Assembly: GCA_031292735.1 (NCBI GenBank)
Contig: JARLGP010000004.1
Coordinates: 1 to 29,937 of the forward strand
Direction of reading: 5' to 3'
DNA: 29,937 bases
From: Holophaga sp.
GTDB taxonomy: Bacteria; Acidobacteriota; Holophagae; Holophagales; Holophagaceae
A model generated the notes under the pieces. That model worked only from the letters and a program-made list of their open reading frames with translations, made no database searches and was not told where the DNA came from. Positions 1 through 9,148 of the stretch are shown here, piece after piece. Within the stretch, counting starts at the first letter, position 1; each line of letters begins with the position of its first letter. The translations under genes and the position numbers were made by a program.

Positions 1-60
1 AAATAGCACCGCGTGAACAGGCCGTACCACGGGGTGTTCAGCCGATTGGAGGACGGCAAA

Positions 61-109
61 CGCTTCGGATTTTCCGCCCGCAGCTTGCGAGGACGGAAAG
101 TCCGAAGCG
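61..109. repeat. Long inverted repeat with nested hairpin
   Basis: The left arm at 61-76 (CGCTTCGGATTTTCCG) pairs with the right arm at 94-109 over 16 positions, with a single G-T wobble. Inside the 17-base loop a second small hairpin is possible (CGCA at 79-82 with TGCG at 86-89). There is no U-run on either side, so this is not a classical intrinsic terminator. Confidence 0.65.
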
Positions 110-115
110 TAAGCG

Positions 116-169
116 TGGGTCGGCGCCTGGCCGGGGGACTCAAAATGGGTCGGCGCGAACCCGGGGGAC
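116..169. repeat. Two-copy direct repeat, 30-base period
   Basis: Two 24-base units at 116-139 and 146-169 share TGGGTCGGCGC, four variable bases, then CCGGGGGAC (20 of 24 positions identical). The 11-base core TGGGTCGGCGC occurs again at 13651-13661 inside another hairpin, so it may belong to a dispersed repeat family of this genome. Confidence 0.6.
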
Positions 170-238
170 CGGAACGAACGATTCCGGAGCCACCGGCAGG
201 GAATGATTGGACCGGACCAAATGTCCAAACTGCAGTAG

Positions 239-270
239 CAGCCGTTGCGGAGCATGCTCCGCTACGGCTG
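239..270 (-). terminator. Palindrome at the end of truA, possible terminator
   Basis: This 32-base near-perfect palindrome has 15 of 16 arm positions paired, one T-T mismatch, and the centre AGCATGCT. It overlaps the truA stop codon (262-264). It would form a very stable hairpin at the 3' end of the truA transcript, but no U-tract follows on the minus strand. It could be a factor-assisted terminator, an mRNA-stabilising hairpin or a REP-like element. Confidence 0.4.
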
Positions 271-1071
271 GTCGGCCCGGGGCGGATCTTCCGGCCAGGG
301 CGAGGGTTCCCCGATTCCCCAGCGCCGCTGGTACCACACCCGCTCCAGGCAAAGCCCGTGGGGCGGCGCGGTGATCCCCGCCTTGCGCCGGTCCCGGGCC
401 TCCAGGATGCCGGGCAGGTCTCCGGCCCGGAAGCGCCCCTTGCCCACCTCCACCAGGGTGCCGGCCATGATCCGCACCATATGCATAAGGAAGCGGTTGC
501 CTTCGAACACCAGGTCCAGGGCCGCCCCGTCGCCCTCCAGCGCGGCCCGGTACACCGTCCGGTGCGGCGTGAGCGCCGCGCATTCCGAGTGCCGGAAGCT
601 GGAGAAGTCATGGGCGCCCTCCAGGTGGGCTGCGGCGGCGGCCATGGCCGCGCGGTCCAGGGGCTCGGCGCCGTAGACGTGCCAGCGCCGCAGGTGCTGG
701 AACGGATCGGCGGCCGGGCCTTCCTGGATGCGATAGACGTAGCGCTTGGCCACGGCGTGGGCCCGGGGGAAGAAACCGTCCGGCGCCGGCTCCGCCGCCA
801 TGGCCCGCACGTCCCAGGGCAGGTGCGCGTTGAGGGCGGCCAGCAGCCGGTAGGGCTCCCAGGCCCGGCCCAGCAGGACCAGCACCCCCTGGGCCCGGGC
901 GTGCACTCCCGCGTCGGTGCGGCCGGTGCCGGCGGGCATGGGGGCGCCGGGCTCGAAGGTCTGGAGCGCCTTCCACAGCTCGCCCTGGACGCTGCGCAGG
1001 CTGGTCTGGATCTGCCAGCCGAAAAAGTCGGTGCCGACGTAGGCCACACGCAGGAAGTAGGGGTTCGCCAT
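262..1071 (-). CDS. truA: tRNA pseudouridine synthase A
   Basis: This 269-aa protein is of normal TruA length. TruA converts uridines 38-40 in the tRNA anticodon stem-loop to pseudouridine in the cytoplasm. The catalytic motif GRTDAGVHA lies at residues 50-58, with D53 as the expected nucleophile. The N-terminal motif YVGTDFFGWQIQ (11-22) and the later segment NRFLMHMVRIMAGTLVEVGKG are also typical of the family. The start is ATG at 1071-1069. The stop codon falls inside a strong palindrome. The gene stands alone on the minus strand, head-to-head with the HU gene across about 380 bases. The identification is secure. Confidence 0.96.
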   Translation of the reverse strand: MANPYFLRVAYVGTDFFGWQIQTSLRSVQGELWKALQTFEPGAPMPAGTGRTDAGVHARAQGVLVLLGRAWEPYRLLAALNAHLPWDVRAMAAEPAPDGFFPRAHAVAKRYVYRIQEGPAADPFQHLRRWHVYGAEPLDRAAMAAAAAHLEGAHDFSSFRHSECAALTPHRTVYRAALEGDGAALDLVFEGNRFLMHMVRIMAGTLVEVGKGRFRAGDLPGILEARDRRKAGITAPPHGLCLERVWYQRRWGIGEPSPWPEDPPRADQP

Positions 1072-1451
1072 CCGCCCATTCTACGCTTCCTGGCAGTCGC
1101 CCCGGTCGATGGCCGGTGCCATTGGGATTTCCGCCAGCTCCCCGGCTGGAACCCATATGAGACAGTCCTTTCAACATTTCCAGGGAGCGCAAGGGGCTGC
1201 CGGGAGCCGATCCGGGTGCCGGCGCCTGGGCTAGAGGTGCAAGGGTAGCCATTCTCCTAAAAAAAATATCCGGAAAACCTTGACGGCTATACATCCCAGG
1301 CCTAACCTGCAGGTAGTTAAGTTGAAGTCTAGAATCCATAGGGGTTTCAGAGTAATCATCTCTTGAAAGTCGAGTGTCGGTGGGGGTTCCCAAACCTGGT
1401 TCCACCGTTTTCATTCCACCGGGGATACAATTCCCCTTTTCGGAGGTTTCC
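1072..1451. promoter_or_regulatory. Divergent truA / HU intergenic region
   Basis: This 380-base stretch has no convincing gene. The half nearest HU is AT-richer and should hold the HU promoter. One candidate is TTGACG at 1280-1285 with weak TAACCT at 1303-1308 (17-bp spacing). Another is TACAAT at 1426-1431, which lies within a small inverted repeat (GGGGA at 1421-1425 with TCCCC at 1431-1435) but lacks a good -35. Neither is proven. No operator is recognised. Confidence 0.35.
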
Positions 1452-1748
1452 ATGAACAAGGCCGAACTGATCAGCGCCATCGCTGAGAAGTCTGACATCA
1501 ACAAGTCCAAGGCCGCCGCCGCCCTGGATACCACGATCGCCAGCATCTCCGCCGCCCTGCGCGCCGGCGACAAGGTGACCCTGGTTGGCTTCGGAACCTT
1601 CTCCGTCGCCACCCGCGGACCCCGCACGGGCCGCAATCCTCGCGACGGGTCGAAGATCAAGATCGCCGCCAAGAAGGTCGCCAAGTTCAAGCCCGGCAAA
1701 AAGCTGGCTGACGACGTCAACGGTAAGGGTGGCAAGAAGAAGAAGTAA
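1452..1748 (+). CDS. hup: HU-family DNA-binding protein
   Basis: A 98-aa histone-like protein that binds and bends DNA as a dimer and compacts the nucleoid. It begins MNKAELISAIAEKSDINKSK and contains the conserved GFGTFSVATRGPRTGRNPRDG arm (about residues 46-66), the HU signature that inserts into the minor groove. The start is ATG at 1452 because CGGAGG lies 6 bases upstream; an in-frame start further upstream (1374) adds 26 residues that do not resemble HU. The C-terminus ends in a lysine-rich tail (KGGKKKK), slightly longer than in E. coli HU and likely to add non-specific DNA affinity. The gene is monocistronic and followed by a strong hairpin. Confidence 0.95.
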   Translation: MNKAELISAIAEKSDINKSKAAAALDTTIASISAALRAGDKVTLVGFGTFSVATRGPRTGRNPRDGSKIKIAAKKVAKFKPGKKLADDVNGKGGKKKK

Positions 1749-1772
1749 GCTACCTTAAGATTTTCAACACTC

Positions 1773-1800
1773 CAGGCGGCCCGGGATTCCGGGCCGCCTG
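1773..1800 (+). terminator. Intrinsic-type terminator after HU gene
   Basis: A perfect 12-bp stem (CAGGCGGCCCGG at 1773-1784 with its complement at 1789-1800) closes a GATT loop, 24 bases after the HU stop codon. The following CCGTTT is only a weak U-tract, but stem strength and position make this the HU terminator. Confidence 0.75.
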
Positions 1801-2050
1801 CCGTTTACCCGGCCGGGGAACATCCGAACGGAAAAGGATTAATTAATAGTTGCTGGAGCTCTAAACCGGAAAGGGGCTGACCGGGGGCGCTCCGGTGAAT
1901 TCGGCCACGCAAAATACCGGCTGCAATGGATTCCGCCCCCCAGGGGGCATAGCGGCCCCTTGCAAGTATGTGTTGCGGCCATCCCCGTTCCGATAAGATG
2001 GATCCGGGGCGGAACTGCCCAACCACATCCAAAGCCAAGGAGGCGTTTCC

Positions 2051-2635
2051 TTGAAGAAGAAGATTCTGATGGCGGTGATCGCCCTGATCGTGCTGTGCGT
2101 GCTTGGCGGTGGCGGATTCGTAGGCTACAAGTGGTTCACCGGGCGCAAGGCCCAGGCCGCCCCGGAAGTGCCCCTGGTGCAGGCCAAGGCCGGCGCCGGC
2201 CAGGACGACGACGAGGATGAACCCGAGGCGGGCGGGGGCGACAAGGAAGGCGCCCCCGCCGCTCCCGCGGTGCTGCAGCTCAAGGGCCTCATCGTGAACC
2301 TGGATTCCACCCGCAAGACCGCCTTCCTCCGGTGCGAACTGGACGTCCTGTTCCGCGACCCGGACCTGGGCCGGGCCGCCACCAGCGAAAAGCCCACCCC
2401 GGAGAACAGCGTCATCCGCTCCATCGTGCTGGAATCCATCTCCGGCAAGACGGTGGACGAGGCGTCCGACGTGGAGACCCGGGAATCCATCCGCCAGGAG
2501 ATCAAGGACAAGCTCAACGACAAGTTCGCCAACCACCGTTCCAAGGAAGTCATGGAAAAGGCCCGGAAATCCGGGAAGCCGCTCAAGCCGCCCATCAAGG
2601 ACGTGCTGGTGGTGGACTGGGCGATTCAGCAATAA
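2051..2635 (+). CDS. fliL: Flagellar basal-body protein FliL
   Basis: A 194-aa inner-membrane protein that sits at the base of the flagellum and supports stator function and torque. It has a short KKK start, one transmembrane helix (about residues 5-27), then an acidic, Ala/Pro-rich linker (about 38-75) and the FliL periplasmic domain with LKGLIVNLDS, RYL-like FLRCELDVLF, ESIRQEIKDKLND and the closing VLVVDWAIQQ. The start is TTG at 2051, supported by AAGGAGG at 2037-2043. About 250 bases lie upstream, where CCGATAA (1990-1996) resembles a sigma-28 -10 box but lacks a convincing -35. fliN follows after 75 bases, consistent with a flagellar unit. Confidence 0.9.
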   Translation: MKKKILMAVIALIVLCVLGGGGFVGYKWFTGRKAQAAPEVPLVQAKAGAGQDDDEDEPEAGGGDKEGAPAAPAVLQLKGLIVNLDSTRKTAFLRCELDVLFRDPDLGRAATSEKPTPENSVIRSIVLESISGKTVDEASDVETRESIRQEIKDKLNDKFANHRSKEVMEKARKSGKPLKPPIKDVLVVDWAIQQ

Positions 2636-2710
2636 TCAGATTGGCACAAGCATTGCCGATAGGATCATAGACGTCCGTTTATTGACGGACGGAACCCCAG
2701 GGAAGGCCCC

Positions 2711-3019
2711 GTGATGGCGAAGCGGAACGATCGTCTGGACACTGAACGCGTGCTCACCTTCGAATCGGTGATCACGGAATTCATGCCCTTCATCGACACC
2801 CGTTTCAAGCTGGAGATCCAGCTGGGCAGCGCCACCATGACCATCCGCGAACTGCTGGACCTGGACGTGGGCTCCCTGGTGGAGCTGAAGAAGAGCGCCG
2901 GCGAGCCCATGGACGTACTCTGCAAGGGCCGCGCGGTGATGCGGGGGGAAGTGACCGTGCTCGAGGATTCCCTGGGCCTGCGCATCGTGGAGATCATCGA
3001 CTCCCGCCGCAAGGTTTGA
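2711..3019 (+). CDS. fliN: Flagellar motor switch protein FliN
   Basis: A 102-aa protein made almost wholly of the SpoA/CheC-type FliN domain (about residues 25-100), which forms the lower C-ring of the flagellar motor switch. Typical segments are FKLEIQLGSATMTIRELLDL, DVGSLVELKKSAGEPMDV and the terminal RIVEI. It is a short FliN without a FliY extension. Starts are possible at GTG 2711 or the adjacent ATG 2714, with GGGAAGG just upstream. It is preceded by fliL, and its stop overlaps a potential TTG start for thiD. No fliM or export genes are in the window, so this is a split-off piece of the flagellar gene set. Confidence 0.9.
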   Translation: MMAKRNDRLDTERVLTFESVITEFMPFIDTRFKLEIQLGSATMTIRELLDLDVGSLVELKKSAGEPMDVLCKGRAVMRGEVTVLEDSLGLRIVEIIDSRRKV

Positions 3020-3024
3020 GGCGC

Positions 3025-3825
3025 ATGGCCGGCCCATCCCCGACCCTGCCCGTGGGCCTCTGCCTGGGCGGCATGGATCCGTCCGCCGGGGCGGGCCTGC
3101 TGCGCGATGTCATCACCCTGGCCGCGCTGGGGGTGCAGCCCATGGCGGTCAGCACCGCGGAGACCGTGCAGAACGGCCAGGCCTGCCTGGCGATCCAGCC
3201 GCCGGCAGACCCGCTGCCCCGCCTGGAGGCGCTGGCGCCGCACCTGGCGCCGCCCCAGGCCTGGGGGGTGAAACTGGGCCTGTGCGCCCTGGACGCCCAC
3301 ACCTTGGGGGCCCTGGCGGCCCGGGTGGCGGCCCTGGCCCCGGCGGCGCGCATCTGGGATCCCATCCTCGCCCCCACCTCCGGCGTGGGCCTGCATTCCG
3401 CCCTGGGCCTGCGCGCCATGGCGGAAACCCTGCTGGGCACCGGCGGCTGGGTGGTGTGCCCCAACCTGCCGGAGGCCGCGGCCCTGTCCGGCGCGGAGGC
3501 CGGCCCCGCCGGCCTGGCCCGGCCCTGGTTCGAGCTGGGCGCCGAGGCGGTCTGGCTCAAGGGCGGCCACGGCGCGGGCGCGGAAGTGGAGGATTTCTGG
3601 ATCACCCCGGAGGCGGTGCTGAGCCTGGGCCGGGCGCGGCGTCTGCCCGGCGAGCGCCGGGGCACCGGCTGCACCCTGGCTTCGGCCTGGCTGGCCTGGC
3701 GCCTGCTGGGGCGCAGCGGCCCCGACGCCGCGCGGGCGGCGGCGGATTTCCTGCGCCGGCGTTGGGAACCGCCGGTCCGGCCCGGGGACTATGGCCGGCC
3801 CTGCTTCGCCCCGGGGGCCCCATGA
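3025..3825 (+). CDS. thiD: Hydroxymethylpyrimidine/phosphomethylpyrimidine kinase
   Basis: A 266-aa ribokinase-fold enzyme that phosphorylates HMP and HMP-P in thiamin pyrophosphate synthesis. Family motifs appear in order: GGMDPSAGAGLLRD near the N-terminus (substrate site), VKLGLC, WDPILAPTSG, CPNLPEAAALSG, VWLKGGH, and the anion-hole/catalytic GTGCTLASA (Cys at about residue 216). I chose ATG 3025; TTG at 3016, overlapping the fliN stop, would add three residues but sits too close to a Shine-Dalgarno. The 3' end overlaps the next gene by ATGA. No other thiamin genes are nearby, so the link to flagellar genes is probably only co-transcription. Confidence 0.9.
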   Translation: MAGPSPTLPVGLCLGGMDPSAGAGLLRDVITLAALGVQPMAVSTAETVQNGQACLAIQPPADPLPRLEALAPHLAPPQAWGVKLGLCALDAHTLGALAARVAALAPAARIWDPILAPTSGVGLHSALGLRAMAETLLGTGGWVVCPNLPEAAALSGAEAGPAGLARPWFELGAEAVWLKGGHGAGAEVEDFWITPEAVLSLGRARRLPGERRGTGCTLASAWLAWRLLGRSGPDAARAAADFLRRRWEPPVRPGDYGRPCFAPGAP

Positions 3826-5018
3826 ACGTCATGGAAGGCAGGGGCTTCCTGCTGCGCACCGGAGTGGACGCGCCCTACGCCGGCTGGCTGGGGGCGCGCC
3901 AGCTGGACGCCGGCGTGTCGATCTTTTCCGCCCCATGGGAGGCCCTGCGCACCCTGGCGGACCTGGCCCGGCTCATGCCCGGCGGGCTGTCCCTGCTGTG
4001 GAACGCGCCGGTGGCCTGGATCACCGACCTGGCCCCGGACGTGCGCGCCGGTTTCCTGAAGGGGCTGGGCCACATGCCCGGACTCACCCTGCACCTGCGC
4101 GACGAAGGCTTCGGCGCCCTGGTGCAGGAGCCCGCGGCGATCTGGCAGCATTCCCCGCGGCCACCCTCCGGCGCCCTGGGGCTGGCCTGGCGCCAGGGCT
4201 GGCTGGGCTGGGTTCCGGAACCCGGCCTCGACTGGTCCCTGCCCGGCCTGGGCCTGGCCGCCTGCGCCGAGCCGCCGGATCCGGACGAGGTGGTGGCGGG
4301 CTTCCTGTGGGGCGAAGTGGTGCTGCCGCTGGGCGCCCTGGAGCACCTGGATCCGGCCGAACTGGCCGCGGTGCTGGCCGAGCACCAGGGCCAGATGGAA
4401 CAGAACCTCAGCCAGCGCATGGGCGCCGAGGCCTGGCCGGCCCTGCCCTTCCAGCGCCGGCGCACCGGATGGCGGGTGGCCTTCCTGGGCGGCCGGGAGT
4501 TCCAGCTGGCCGGCGGCTCCTGGGAGCGGGCGGCGGGCCTGGCCCGGGGCCTGGCCCAGCATCTGGAGACCGCCCTGCGCTGCCCCATCCATCTGGCCGC
4601 CTCCACCGACCTGGCGGCGGCCAGCAGCCTGGGCCAGCAGGCCATGTGGGAAGGGCTGCCCTGGCGCAACGCCCTGCCCCTGCCCCCGGCAGCCCCCTGC
4701 TTCACCCCGGGCCTGGGCGCCGATCCCCGGGAGCCGAGCCCGCTGGAAAGCCGCTGCGGCTTCCCCGGGCCCATGGCCCAGGTGCTGGGCGAGCGCCCCG
4801 CCGCCCTGCTGCGGGTGCCCGGGGTGCCCATGGAGGGCGCGGTGGGGGTGTTCCTGGGCGGCCTGGAGCAGCTCCCCGCCATCCAGTGGCTGCCCCCGGA
4901 GCTGCCGCCCCCGGGCCCCTTCCTGCCGGGCCGGAGCTGGGCCCCGGCCAGGACCTACCCGCCCCTGGCCGATCCCGCCCAGATGCTGCAGCCCAGGCTG
5001 TTCGAGGATCCGGATTAG
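3822..5018 (+). CDS. Unrecognised 398-aa protein
   Basis: I do not recognise this family. The start is ATG at 3822, overlapping the thiD stop by four bases (ATGA), so it is probably translationally coupled. The protein is rich in Leu, Ala, Gly, Pro and Trp, has no signal peptide and no obvious transmembrane helix, and its C-terminal third is proline-rich. Cysteines are scattered with no metal-binding spacing. Its codon use matches neighbouring genes and the frame is open for 1.2 kb with proper coupling, so it is very probably real. The stop codon (5016-5018) overlaps that of the convergent BrkB-family gene. A cytoplasmic protein of unknown role is all the sequence supports. Confidence 0.75.
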   Translation: MNVMEGRGFLLRTGVDAPYAGWLGARQLDAGVSIFSAPWEALRTLADLARLMPGGLSLLWNAPVAWITDLAPDVRAGFLKGLGHMPGLTLHLRDEGFGALVQEPAAIWQHSPRPPSGALGLAWRQGWLGWVPEPGLDWSLPGLGLAACAEPPDPDEVVAGFLWGEVVLPLGALEHLDPAELAAVLAEHQGQMEQNLSQRMGAEAWPALPFQRRRTGWRVAFLGGREFQLAGGSWERAAGLARGLAQHLETALRCPIHLAASTDLAAASSLGQQAMWEGLPWRNALPLPPAAPCFTPGLGADPREPSPLESRCGFPGPMAQVLGERPAALLRVPGVPMEGAVGVFLGGLEQLPAIQWLPPELPPPGPFLPGRSWAPARTYPPLADPAQMLQPRLFEDPD

Positions 5019-5929
5019 TCCCGCCGCACCGGGTGGGCACCGGTGCCGGCCGGCCGGTAGAAGGCCGCCGTCACCTCGGCCCCCAGCATGAAGATGGCGC
5101 AGCTGTAATAGAGGAACACCAGCGCCGCCATCACGCTGCCCAGGGATCCGTACAGGATGCCCCAGGTGGGTGTGTGCTTCAGGTAGTAGCCGAACCAGAC
5201 CTTGGCCACCCACCACAGCAGCGAGCACACCCCGCCGCCCAGCAGCGCGTGGCGGAACCGCACGTGGCGCCGGGGCAGGTGCTGCAGCACCAGGGTGACC
5301 AGCACCAGCCCGAACACCGGCGGCAGCACGTGGAGGATCTCCAGGCTGGCCAGGGGCGCCCTGGACATGAGGGCCCAATTAAAGGTCGCGGCCAGCAGGG
5401 TCACCAGGCACACCAGGATCCCCACCACCACGGTCAGGCGCCGGAGCAGCGGATATTTGCGGGTCTGCCGGTGCACCTTGATGCGCAGGCCGAAGATGTG
5501 GGACAGGGACCGGTCCAGCTGGTTCACCCCCCAGTGGGCGCCGATCAGCAGCACCACCCAGCTCAGCCCGAGCCCGCCCACCTTCCGGCTGTTCTGGATG
5601 CTGTCGAAGATGAAGCCCCTGGGCAGGTAGGGATACATCTCGGAGATGGCCCGCTGCAGGCTGAGGCTGTAGGCCCCGCTGCCCAGCATCAGCCCCATGA
5701 GCTTGAAGAACAGGGTGGCCAGCGGGATCAGCGAGATGGTCAGGAAGAAGCTGATGCTGGCGGCATAGGTGAGGCAATCGTCCTGGTGGTACTTGCGCAG
5801 CACGGTCAGGGTGAATTCGCCCGCCCGTCCGAGCGGTGGAAAGGTCTGGGCCACCTGGGAGCCGAGGCCCGTCAGGTAGTTCACCACGGAGACTCTCATC
5901 TCCAGGAGAGTCCTGACGGTCTCGTGCAT
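5015..5929 (-). CDS. YihY/BrkB-family inner-membrane protein
   Basis: A 304-aa polytopic membrane protein of the YihY/virulence factor BrkB family, long misnamed ribonuclease BN. About six helices are visible, near residues 54-75, 115-136, 162-186, 198-217, 225-250 and 258-288. Family features are DDCLTYAASISFFLTISLIP, the start of the first helix, and YGSLGSVMAALVFLYYSCAIFMLGAE near the end. The cellular role of the family is not settled; transport has been suggested. The start is ATG at 5929-5927, four bases after the stop of the upstream 66-aa membrane protein, so the two are likely an operon. Its stop overlaps that of the convergent 398-aa gene. Confidence 0.88.
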   Translation of the reverse strand: MHETVRTLLEMRVSVVNYLTGLGSQVAQTFPPLGRAGEFTLTVLRKYHQDDCLTYAASISFFLTISLIPLATLFFKLMGLMLGSGAYSLSLQRAISEMYPYLPRGFIFDSIQNSRKVGGLGLSWVVLLIGAHWGVNQLDRSLSHIFGLRIKVHRQTRKYPLLRRLTVVVGILVCLVTLLAATFNWALMSRAPLASLEILHVLPPVFGLVLVTLVLQHLPRRHVRFRHALLGGGVCSLLWWVAKVWFGYYLKHTPTWGILYGSLGSVMAALVFLYYSCAIFMLGAEVTAAFYRPAGTGAHPVRRD

Positions 5930-5933
5930 CCCG

Positions 5934-6134
5934 TCAGAACCGGACCGGATTCCTCGGCAGGAGGTACATCACCCAGGCCAGGACCAGGCCGATGCCCAGC
6001 AGCCCCGCGGCGTATTTGAGAACGCTGATGCGGGTCCGTTCGGGCCGGGTGGTCGGGGTGAGCAGGCCCAGGATCAAGGCGATCCCTGCGCCCATCAGGA
6101 AAAATTGGATCACGTGGCTGCTGATGAATTTCAC
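5934..6134 (-). CDS. Small two-helix membrane protein
   Basis: A 66-aa protein starting at GTG 6134-6132. Two hydrophobic segments (about residues 7-26 and 43-61) flank a short charged loop with TRPERTR, a typical hairpin membrane protein. I recognise no family. It ends four bases before the BrkB-family gene, which supports co-transcription and a possible accessory role. The Shine-Dalgarno is weak. The overlapping frame starting at 6141 gives a Pro/Arg-rich non-membrane sequence and is the less likely choice. Confidence 0.55.
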   Translation of the reverse strand: MKFISSHVIQFFLMGAGIALILGLLTPTTRPERTRISVLKYAAGLLGIGLVLAWVMYLLPRNPVRF

Positions 6135-6207
6135 GGGGCACGCCTATCAGAAGGATCGGAAGAACGGGAAAACGGAAAAAAGGCCGTGCCGAAAGGGTAT
6201 CAGCCCG

Positions 6208-6832
6208 TCATGAAATTCGCACGGACGTTAACAAGTCCAGCCAAGTCTTGAGCACCAGGGCGGTCGCCCCCCACAGGGGGGCGGCCGGCAGCTCCAGCCG
6301 GGGCACCGCCACGACGGAGCCCCTCAGATCCAGGTTCTGCAGGGACCAGGGCGCCTCCAGGAGCCCCTGCAGGGGCAGCCGGAGCACATCCTGGATCTCG
6401 GAACCGAGCTGGAAGGCCGGCTGGGGCACCTCCCAGCGCAGGAAGACCGGGGTGAACCGGGTCCGGCCCTTGGCCACCCCGTCCGGGAAGCAGCCCATTT
6501 CCCACAGCCCCTCGGTGACCCCCAGCTCCTCCATCAGCTCCCGCCGGGCGGTGGCGGGCAGGTCGCGGTCGAAGGGCTCCTCCATGCCGCCGGGAAAGGC
6601 CAGTTCGCCGCCGTGCTGGGGCGCGGTCAGGCCGCGCTGCACCAGGACCACCTCCCGGGCGCCGTCCAGCCCGCCCCAGAGCAGCACGGCCACCGCGGCC
6701 CGGCGGGGCGAAGACGCCACCCGGTAGGGCAGCAGGTGGGGATGCTCCCAGCGCTGGCAGATGCGCAGGCTGGCCTCCACCCGGGGCCAGGGCACGGCGG
6801 CGCTGCCGGCGGCGGACGGGTCCCAGACGGAA

Positions 6833-6849
<17 letters not shown>
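6208..6849 (-). CDS. Nudix hydrolase, CoA-pyrophosphatase-like
   Basis: A 213-aa protein with a Nudix fold. The Nudix box runs from LAFPGGMEEPFD through ATARRELMEELGV (about residues 85-113) and keeps the catalytic RELMEELG core. The FPGG lead-in, the D before the helix and the SEIQDVLRLPL segment resemble the CoA diphosphatase (NudL/YeaB) branch, which hydrolyses CoA and derivatives to phosphopantetheine and ADP. Substrate assignment is inference. The apparent start is TTG at 6849, overlapping the last 17 bases of rel, with GAGGGG upstream, which points to translational coupling to rel. A later start is possible because the first 20 residues are not conserved in character. Confidence 0.82.
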
Positions 6850-9064
<2,215 letters not shown>

Positions 9065-9110
9065 ACATCGAGTGTGCGGCAGGCAGGCAGTTCGCGCCAG
9101 ATGGATCCTT

Positions 9111-9148
9111 GGGGGGGGGTAAGATGGGGGGCATGAGCGCCCCCCCAT
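9111..9148. promoter_or_regulatory. G9 tract and start-codon hairpin before moeA
   Basis: The short gap between divergent rel and moeA contains nine consecutive G (9111-9119). ATGGGGGG (9124-9131) can pair with CCCCCCAT (9141-9148), leaving the moeA ATG at 9133 inside the nine-base loop. The G-run also acts as the Shine-Dalgarno region. Such a hairpin could dampen or gate translation, and the homopolymer could slip in length. This is seen in the sequence; the regulatory meaning is inference. Confidence 0.45.

Larger units (their letters stand above)
1..238. other. Hairpin-dense non-coding region
   Basis: I find no credible gene here; the long open frames are by-products of high GC content. 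Four inverted repeats are visible: TGAACA at 14-19 with TGTTCA at 35-40 (and an inner CCGT/ACGG pair); a 16-bp stem at 61-76 with 94-109; CCGGAA at 169-174 with TTCCGG at 182-187; and TTGGAC at 207-212 with GTCCAA at 223-228. A fifth palindrome at 239-270 overlaps the end of truA. The left neighbour lies outside the window, so this could be a downstream region, a repeat element or an RNA gene. I cannot assign a function. Confidence 0.5.

Noticed and set aside
13..1248. Long plus-strand open frame of 411 codons over truA
   Set aside because: It runs antisense through the clearly conserved truA gene and has the Gly/Pro/Arg/His-rich composition of a shadow frame in GC-rich DNA.
2711..3670. Minus-strand frames over fliN and thiD
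   Set aside because: They lack family motifs and start signals, while the plus-strand genes carry full conserved motif sets.
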